Of a stretch of 64,000 nucleotides of DNA, positions 57,301 through 64,000 are shown piece by piece. The position numbers and the translations under genes were made by a program. This stretch comes from Lineus longissimus. Its lineage: Eukaryota > Nemertea > Pilidiophora > Heteronemertea > Lineidae. The notes under the pieces were generated by a model that was given only the letters and a program-made list of their open reading frames with translations, was not told the origin of the DNA and did not search any database. Every line of letters begins with the position of its first letter. Positions within the stretch are counted from its first letter, which is position 1. The stretch is from the NCBI RefSeq assembly GCF_910592395.1, contig NC_088313.1, positions 11,322,937-11,386,936 on the forward strand. Direction: 5' to 3'.

Positions 57301-59883
57301 AGGTACTATATTTTGAATGTCTCAGGCAGTGCATGTTGTTTAAAAAAATGATGGAGATTTCAACTTTTGCATCCAGTAAATTTTGATAAATAAAAGGCTC
57401 TGGGGACTGCCAGATGGTGGCAACAGAAATAAACATTAACAATTAACATTTTAATTGATACCCCTGGATATTTGCCCTCTGTCCCGAAGGGCATTATCAT
57501 GCCACCTCTCTATCAATTTAAGAAATGTTAATATATACCTTGTGCCGGCAACCTGAAACAAAATTGCTCGGTCGAAGCTACCTTGGACATGATTGCCCGC
57601 TTATTTTTTGGTAACGCAGCGACCTGGCACACGATGTTGTCCTCCTGTAAAAGACACCAGCAAACTAGAACGCTAACGACGACATGGGACATGTTTTTTT
57701 CCTGGAACAACATGAGGCAACACAGAATTTGCTAAGGTTAATTAGTGCTTATGAAACACTTGGGTTTGATGATCAAATAGCTTCTTTCATATTTTTTTTC
57801 AGATGGGGTTTTGGTGCAGTCAAATGGTATGGTTACAGATTGCTTTGTCAGCTCCTCAAAGAAGAAAACATTCAAGAACACCAAGTATGATGTAAAGCAC
57901 TGGGCTAGGTGCCAAGCAAAGAAGGTAGACACGCTACCATTCGATATCAATGGTCTTCAAATTTACCAAATCCCTTGTGAAAAAAAGGAGGACATGATGA
58001 AAGTTGCAAGAGATGGGAGACCATGGGAGCGATACTGCAAAAGCTCAAGAGTCGGATTCAAAGGGACGCGGCGGATTGCACACTGCAGGGGTTCCCCAGT
58101 GTGCAGGAACAACGACTGTATGTACACTAAGATGTACGGATGTCAAAACAGACGACAATTTATAAAGGAAAATGGAACTTTTGTGTGTCGCACTTGCAGT
58201 ATGCCAGTGAATAAAATTGACTGCAACGCCACCAAAGTATGGGAATACTTCAAAGACCATGTTGTTGTTATGCATATCGGCGACCATACATGCGCAGCAA
58301 AGAAGCCGAAAATTTCGGTCGAATCGCTTAAGCTGGATATTCAGCAGAATCCAGGGATCAGGCCTAGTAATATTGTGAGTGGGAAAATGATGCAGATATT
58401 ATCATCAGAAGCTTTCAAATGGGAGGATTTGGAGGATGTGGCTGATAAGTACACGGACATGAAGCGGCTGCACAACGCAAAAGAACGACTGAAGAAAACT
58501 CTGTCCCCATATGGAGAGAATTTCGAAGCCCTTGCAGACTTTAAACAGAAATGTGACGAGAAAGACCGTTTTTTCATATTTAAGATCAACAACAGGGCCT
58601 TAAATGGTGAACATTCCTTTGTGTTCAAGTCAAGTTCTCAGATGGCAGAACTATGTCTCTCTATGGACAGGGACAATGATGGAATATTGGCAGAGGAGTA
58701 CGCATATGTTGATGGAAAACATGATCACTGTCGAGGTTATATCACCATTACGCTGTGGGTATACCATCCGGTCTTAAGGAGGGTTGTGCGGCTGGCAGTT
58801 TCAGATGCAGAGAAGGAAGACACCACCAATCTGACTACGTTCTGGCAAGTCCTCAATCAGATGCTGTCTGAGGCAGCTGGAAAGAGTGTAAAATTTAATC
58901 CATCTGGGTTCGTAGCGGATGAAAATCATGCAAATTGGAGGAGCATCAGCGATGTTTTTGGTCAAGATGCAATTCGTAGGACAGTCTCCTGTGAGTTTCA
59001 TTTCAAACAAAGCGTGCAGCGACATGCAAAGAAAGTATCGTCAGAGCATTGTGCACAGTTCATTGATATGGCACATGCTATGCTTACTGCATACACCATT
59101 CCTGAGTTCGACTCCGCATGTGAAAGGATGCAACAATTCAAAGAGAAGTACAGCGATCTGAAGAGTTGGTACAACTGGTGGTATCAGAGGCGAAGCCACA
59201 TATTCAGAGCCTTTAAACAGAGTGACGCCCCTGTGTCCAACCTGGCCGAGGTTGGGCACTCCAAGATGAGTAGTGCAAAACCAAAGATGTCCCTTTTAGA
59301 GGCCGCCCGGCAAGACGTCATTGACGCCATTCGGCAGGAAGCAGAGATCAACAGCTTTCAAGATGGTGGCTACAAGGGAGGAAGAGGAAGGTCTGTGAAC
59401 CAGAAGAATGCCGAAAGATTCCAAAAAGACAAGAAAAGAGTCGCAGAATATGGTCGAGAGTTGGACATTTACATCCCAAAGAAAGGAAGCCATCGGCCAC
59501 CTGAAGCAAAGAAAAGGAAAGTAAGTGCTCCTCCTACATGTGCGAAGAAAAGCGATGACCAGCCTCTCTCGGTATGCTTCTCAACACCCATTCCGAACCT
59601 GAAGTCATGCTATGGTTGCAAGAAAACATTTGCCATGAAGTACAAGAAGAAACCAGATGATGTCATTTTGAAAACGCACCTTAAGAGGAGATATGTGGCA
59701 AGTGGTGGTGAAGAATGTGTTGCCCCAAAGTCATCTGCAGCCTACTTCCACCTCAATATGAATTGTGTGCGGATTGAAAAACCGTACGCAGAACTGAATG
59801 AAATAATAATTCACAATGAAGTGAAATACCATTTAACAGAGGCCAACAAAAATGTGTTGAGAAACTTTGGCATAAATATATAA
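53321..59883 (+). CDS. Seven-exon fusion gene: protein kinase + C76-like cysteine protease + MULE transposase
   Basis: Exons: 53321-54384, 54499-54621, 55178-55235, 55621-56248, 56508-56579, 57204-57302 and 57803-59883 (TAA). All six introns are GT-AG and the phases (2, 2, 0, 1, 1, 1) match across every junction. The open frame of ~1,374 codons has no internal stop. Order: kinase 1-354; linker rich in Pro/His/Glu (exons 2-3); cysteine protease ~416-624; Gly/Ser/Glu linker with a GGGGGG run (exons 5-6); transposase ~683-1374. The linkers lack domain features but stay open, which supports the splice chain. The gene lies between inverted 21 bp arrays, so it probably belongs to a transposon. The transcript start may be upstream; ATG 53321 or 53330 is chosen as the first in frame. 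A separate kinase gene ending at exon 1 is the main alternative. Confidence 0.75.
55413..55500 (-). repeat. Inverted terminus of the AAACGTGCC repeat family in intron 3
   Basis: GCTCACCTCTCAAGGCGAGC, GTCGTCGTCGTCCG and GCACGTTTCGTCACCGG are the inverse of the terminal block at 5938-6012 and 10796-10880. Confidence 0.55.
55621..56248 (+). other. Exon 4: papain-like cysteine protease domain (C76/herpes-tegument-N-like)
   Basis: The exon begins after CTCTTTTCAG and ends GAACACG|GTGAGT. Predicted catalytic elements are a Gln-Cys pair in FTGSQCSSMCVMAIVFALL (Cys ~443 of the fusion) and an Asp-x-His in WCVFDSHACDANG (~569-571), followed by a DGSACLTVF strand. A ubiquitin-specific papain-like fold with this Q-C and D-x-H layout is known from the peptidase C76 family, and similar domains occur in many metazoan transposon proteins. 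The assignment rests on motif layout, not on a database search. OTU-like protease is an alternative. A ubiquitin- or UBL-deconjugating role is inference. Confidence 0.6.
56985..57200 (-). mobile_element. 3' fragment of a CR1/L2-type LINE in intron 5
   Basis: On the minus strand the frame reads a typical LINE RT C-terminus (NDVVFGVRAFSVHAPRMW, NSLSNYDLRKE), followed by sequence ending in an ATTC-type microsatellite (CATTCATTCATTCAATC at ~56985-57001). Only the last ~200 bp of a LINE are present, consistent with a 5'-truncated insertion into the intron between exons 5 and 6. Confidence 0.75.
57803..59883 (+). other. Exon 7: Mutator-like transposase with GCM1/WRKY-like zinc finger
   Basis: The exon opens after TTTTTTTTCAG. 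A Cys/His cluster (CRGSPVCRNNDCMY, GCQNRRQF, CRTCSMPVNKIDC, MHIGDHTC) resembles the WRKY-GCM1 zinc fingers found in MULE transposases. The nuclease core follows: AYVDGKHDHCRGY (first Asp), AVSDAEKEDTTNLTTFW, GFVADENHANW (second Asp), CEFHFKQS (the C-x2-H that precedes helical insertion) and SNLAEVGHSKM with a candidate Glu. A basic KKRK stretch could be a nuclear signal. The C-terminus has another Cys/His set (CYGCKKTF, HLKRRYVASGG, FHLNMNC). No lesion is seen in 692 codons. It should cut and reinsert the element's DNA. Confidence 0.88.
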
Positions 59884-60514
59884 TGTTCACATGGATAATT
59901 GATCAGTTTGTCCTTAGACAAAACAGTGACGGTCTGCCATCAAAATAGCATTTAGCATAACATTTAGGTTAGTGTCGATATGATGCACTTAGCTCATTTT
60001 CACATTACTAACTTTTGATACATGCACGTATATCATTTTGTTGCGCATAACTCAACATAACTTCAACATGAATGCAACTCGTCTGATGTATTTCATACCA
60101 AAGCAAGATAGGGATGAAATCACCATCAAAAAAACAAAATTAGGACATTTCTTGTGCATATTATAGACAACGGTGATTGAAAACTGGGGAAAGAAAGATG
60201 GGTTTTATATGACACAGTTTATGTCTGCCCTGATAACCCACTTTTGGGTACCGTATTTCTATTATCTACTGATCTAGGGACAGTTTCCAGGATCTGCTGT
60301 TCTGATCTCCTCCTTGGATTCAAGGTGAATCTGGGATAAGTAAAGTATTCGGTGGGTTCTACCATACTGCAAAAGAGAAGGAACACTTGTTTTGTTCGAT
60401 CCTCATACAGCATACTTTTTAAATTAAATTGTATTATAACTTGCATGTCATGTCACTTATTACACAATAGGTAATTTCACTTTTTATGTCGACCGCATGT
60501 TGTTTCATTATAGG
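59884..60514. other. 3' flank of the fusion gene, no gene recognised
   Basis: AT-rich, no coding frame with domain features. Presumed 3' UTR and interior of the mobile element. Confidence 0.45.
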
Positions 60515-61412
60515 ATGCAAAATGATTTTGTTACTCCTTTAATTTTCGAGAAGAAGTTTCCCCGGGGAGTTACGAAGTAATTTGAACAATATATCTATAA
60601 GCATTGCTATAACAAAGGAAGTAGTAACTTCATTTTCGATAATACACACACTAAAATACTCTACCTGAAAAATATACTAGTCAGATAATTACAAAGTTTG
60701 GTATTTTTCTAATTTTAATTTTCAAATACTTCTCTCCACATTGATAAAAAACTTACTTTGTTCGAATCCGCCAAGTAGTTTTGAAGCTAGCACCCTGAAC
60801 GACTTGGACATGACTGGTTTTACAGTAATTTTGTCACTCCTTCAACTTTCGAGCGGGAGCTTCCTTCAACTTTTGAGAAGGAATTTTCGAAGTTATTTGA
60901 ACAATACAACGTATATCTATAACAAATCTTTTCGATGATACACAAACTAAAATACTCTACCAGTCAAATCATTACAAAGTTTGGTATTTTTCTAATTTTA
61001 ATTTTCAAACACGTCTCTCTACATTGATAAAAACTTACTTTGTTGGAATCCGCCAAGTAGCTTTGAGGCTGGCACCCAACGACTTGGACATGACTGGTTT
61101 TACAGTAATTTTGTTATTCCTTCAACTTTCGAGAGGAAGTTTCCCTTTAACTTTCGAGAAGGAGTTTCGAAGTTATTTAAACAATAGGGGCCTATATCTA
61201 TAACAAAGTAAGTAGTAATTACATTTTCGATGATACACAAACTAAAATACTCTACTAGAAATATACCGGTCAGATTATTACGAAGTTTGGTATTTTTCTA
61301 ATTTTAATTTTCAAACACTTCTCTCCACATTGATAAAAAACTTACTTTGTTCGAATCCGCCAAGTAGCTTTAAGGCTAGCACCCGAACGACTTGGGAAAA
61401 ATGACTGGTTTT
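60515..61412. repeat. Three-copy ~290-300 bp tandem repeat
   Basis: Each unit holds CCTTTAACTTTCGAGAAG, a TTATTTGAACAATA word, GATGATACACAAACTAAAAT, CAAAGTTTGGTATTTTTCTA, TCTCCACATTGATAAAAA, and CTTACTTTGTTCGAATCCGC ending in GACTGGTTTTACA. Starts are near 60520, 60825 and 61110. It is a moderately diverged array within the candidate mobile element. Confidence 0.8.
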
Positions 61413-63001
61413 ACATTCTGTGAATGCCTCTTTGCATTGGTCATCTTATGACTGGGATTAATCGTTGGCTTGCTGAAAGGTTTAGGTTCAGGTTTGCAGT
61501 AAGCAATATTGCCAATGCTGATGCAAGGTTTTCAGAACATTTTTTTGAAATATATATGATTGTTGCTTAATATGAAGCATGGGCTGTATTGCACACGGTA
61601 ACAGGTGTGGACAACCCGCAAGGTATATAATATAAACCCAACATATGGGAGTTAGTCCAGAATCGTCTGCAGGAGTGTCTCCTCCCTTTCGTGCATCATT
61701 CATTTTGATGCACCGGACCGTCCTTTTATTCCTTGATTTATATACTGATTATTCTAAGATTGATCAGGCATAATGTCTGGTGCATTGGATTGTGCATTTC
61801 ACATTATATATCATAATAATTGTACCATTTCATGAAACTTCTACCTTGTGAACAGCCCCTTGTGCCAGAGTATCATTTTTATCGATTTATTGTTTGATTG
61901 GTATTTAATACTGGATCAATCATACCTGCTGATATACTGGTGCGATGGACTGGGCACATATAGGGTTCAGGGTTTTATTATCATTGTTATTGCTTTTTTT
62001 TCTCGTCTTGCTAGCCTTTCTGTTACTTACAGACCTGTCAGCAAATGTGTACAGAACTTATAAAAAGGTTTGGCCTAACTTTGTAAAGGACCAATCATAA
62101 AATGCAAAATTACTGTTCGTTTGAAAAATTGATCTTCTGCAATAAAGCCTATAATTCTCGACAAGCCCTCTTAATCTACTGTTGTAACATTATTGCCATG
62201 TCGATTCATTGTAGAAAAAAATCAAATTTATACTGATATGAATTTGTACTCTTAAGTTTTTTGCTCAATTTCATGCAAGGTGTTCCTCTGTGATCTGTGG
62301 TGGACAAAACAAACCAGTGTGCAGCCTGCCATTTGCTGGTCCCACTTGAATAAATTGTCCCTTTTTCAGCTGAGATACTCATATTATTATATTCAAAGAT
62401 CTATCCAAAAAGGAGATCTTCCCTATCATTGGGGCAGTTAAATCGATAGCAAAAGTACTCCCTTCCCTCTCCAAGCGCCCCATCACTGAGGACACGGAAA
62501 GTGATCCCTGAAGAACGTCATTCAGTAATCAACAAGCATAGCAATGAATGTCCCCCGTCGCTGTTGGGGTGTTTATTGAAAAATGTGTAGTTTGAAACCT
62601 CTCTGGGCAGTCTACCTTGAAACTGTGTCAGCGTAGGGATGTTCAAACACGAAATGGTCACAATCAGACATGTTCTGACTATGGGGCCATCCACTTAGTA
62701 TGTAAGCACTGCGGGGGGGTCTATGAATTTGGACCTCTAAAGTCGAGAATCAAACACGATCTGACGAATATTAAGCGAGTTCTAACACTTTAAGTGTTTT
62801 TGGTTTTGGCCCCCTGGTGGCCAACTCGAGAATCAAACTCGGCCGATTTTTCGACGTGACACACCTTTGGCCCGCCCTCTATCAGCAGACCAAATTTCAA
62901 CCCAAAATATTGTGTCGTTCAGAAGTTACAGAGGGGAAGGGAACAGCAGCGAGCGGCACCGCAGACTGTCGGGCTCAATAAGCTTAATCACTACCATCAA
63001 T
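61413..63001. other. Non-coding right interior of the candidate element
   Basis: No domain-bearing frame. TGGTTTTGGCCCCCTGGTGG near 62797 and the words around it are a partial copy of the ~300 bp repeat family of 9.9-10.8 kb. Confidence 0.45.
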
Positions 63002-63578
63002 CGCACTTTGTAACTCGCAACTCGCATTTTGTAACTCGCAACTCGCATTTTTTAACTCGCAACTCGCATTTTTTAACTCGCAACTCGCATTTTTTAACTC
63101 GCAACTCGCATTTTTTAACTCGCAACTCACACTTTGTAACTCGCAACTCGCATTTTGTAACTCGCAACTCGCACTTTGTAACTCACAACTCGCACTTTGT
63201 AACTCGCAACTCGCATTTTGTAACTCGCAACTCGCATTTTTTAACTCGCAACTCGCATTTTTTAACTCGCAACTCGCATTTTTTAACTCGCAACTCGCAC
63301 TTTGTAACTCGCAACTCGCACTTTGTAACTCGCAACTCGCACTTTGTAACTCGCAACTCGCATTTTGTAACTCGCAACTCGCATTTTTTAACTCGCAACT
63401 CGCACATTGTAACTCGCAACTCGCACTTTGTAACTCGCAACTCGCACTTTGTAACTCGCAACTCGCACTTTGTAACTCGCAACTCGCATTTTGTAACTCG
63501 CAACTCGCATTTTTTAACTCGCAACTCGCACATTGTAACTCGCAACTCGCATTTTGTAACTCGCAACTCGCAACTCGC
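63002..63578 (-). repeat. Right inverted 21 bp minisatellite array
   Basis: About 27 units of the same 21 bp repeat as at 51879-52262 but on the other strand (ACTCGCAACTCGC with CATTTTTTA, CACTTTGTA, CATTTTGTA and CACATTGTA variants). A larger-order period is visible: a block with CATTTT, CATTTTTT and CACATTG variants recurs, so the array also grew by block duplication. Confidence 0.95.
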
Positions 63579-64000
63579 ACTAAAGTAACACTCAAAAATA
63601 AAAGGGTTTCACAGTACATCATGGCTCTGCTCATCTTCATTGAAAGAGGGGCATTATTAATCGATTAATGCTCTCAGCATGCTCTCTGCGTCTGCATATT
63701 TGCGTGTCCGGTCTGTAACTCTGCAACTCTGAAAGATATTTGAGTAGAATTTCCATGGGTGATGTATCAGGTGACAAAGATGTGTCGTGGTGTAGAATCA
63801 GTCTGATCCAGAATTAAATTTTTGGCCAATAGGGGGTATTGTTACTCGGAAACAATGAGAATTGTAGTGGATGGGTATAAACATGTGCTATACATAATAA
63901 AAATACTACTAGTATATTGTATAACTTTTGAATTAAAAGAAGCTGGTATTCTGAAATATCTCCAATATCACCAATTCCAATGAAATGAAATCATTTTCAT
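63579..64000. other. Right flank, no gene recognised
   Basis: Begins with ACTCAAAAATAAAAGGGTTT, the flanking repeat also seen at 51459 (inverted) and 51854. The remainder is unremarkable and runs off the window. Confidence 0.45.

Larger units (their letters stand above)
51879..63578 (+). mobile_element. Candidate foldback-type Mutator-like element with kinase-protease-transposase gene
   Basis: Two arrays of the same 21 bp unit in opposite orientation (51879-52262 and 63002-63578) bracket 11.7 kb that contains a MULE transposase gene. Both arrays begin at their outer edge with GCGAGTT three times in a row before the regular alternation, which suggests defined outer ends. Drosophila FB-NOF elements likewise combine tandem-repeat inverted termini with a Mutator-like transposase; this comparison is established knowledge, the application here is inference. 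An 8-9 bp target duplication could not be identified next to the arrays. The boundaries are therefore provisional. Confidence 0.6.

Noticed and set aside
62984-63640. 218-codon and 127-codon minus-strand frames in the right array
   Set aside because: Same cause as the left array: minisatellite translation, not a protein.

Overview
This is nuclear DNA from a metazoan. It has GT-AG introns, short coding islands, many small inverted-repeat elements and eukaryotic transposons. One host-type gene is recognisable: a glycogen-targeting subunit of protein phosphatase 1 with a CBM21 domain. Element content and frequent AGGCCTA-type words suggest a marine invertebrate, perhaps an echinoderm, hemichordate or lancelet, but the species assignment is inference only.

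Layout. 1-12.9 kb is repeat-rich. It holds direct and inverted repeats, a decayed Helitron-type PIF1 helicase on the minus strand split by a Harbinger-like MITE, a ~300 bp tandem family, and eight copies of a 16 bp word (TGTCCTGTCCGACACG) between 8.2 and 11.3 kb. 13.16-14.21 kb is the single-exon PPP1R3-type gene. 14.2-21.2 kb holds a perfect 94 bp inverted pair, a 1.4 kb long-TIR element, a palindromic ATGATCGATCAT tract and a ~392 bp tandem array with an embedded MITE. 21.2-23.2 kb is the 3' part of a BEN-domain gene on the minus strand. 23.25-25.02 kb has plus-strand exons of an unrecognised gene, one interrupted by a MITE just before its donor site.

25,252-48,088 is one LTR (Gypsy/Metaviridae-type) retrotransposon. 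Its 218 bp LTRs differ at two sites and are flanked by TAAT. It carries gag and pol with in-frame stops and a putative spliced third ORF. A DIRS-type tyrosine-recombinase retrotransposon (about 38,133-46,602), with inverted terminal repeats and an intact internal complementary region, has inserted into it. A Harbinger-type DNA element (38,965-40,880) has inserted into the DIRS gag, giving a three-level nest. 48.9-51.4 kb encodes an EnSpm/CACTA-like transposase.

The most striking unit lies at 51,879-63,578. Two arrays of a 21 bp repeat in opposite orientation bracket a seven-exon gene (53,321-59,883). All six introns are GT-AG and phase-compatible. The predicted ~1,374 aa product joins a complete-looking protein kinase, a papain-like cysteine protease resembling the C76/herpesvirus-tegument-N deubiquitinase fold, and a Mutator-like (MULE) transposase with a GCM1/WRKY-like zinc-finger region. 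Foldback-like array termini plus a kinase-protease-transposase fusion form a candidate undescribed mobile element.
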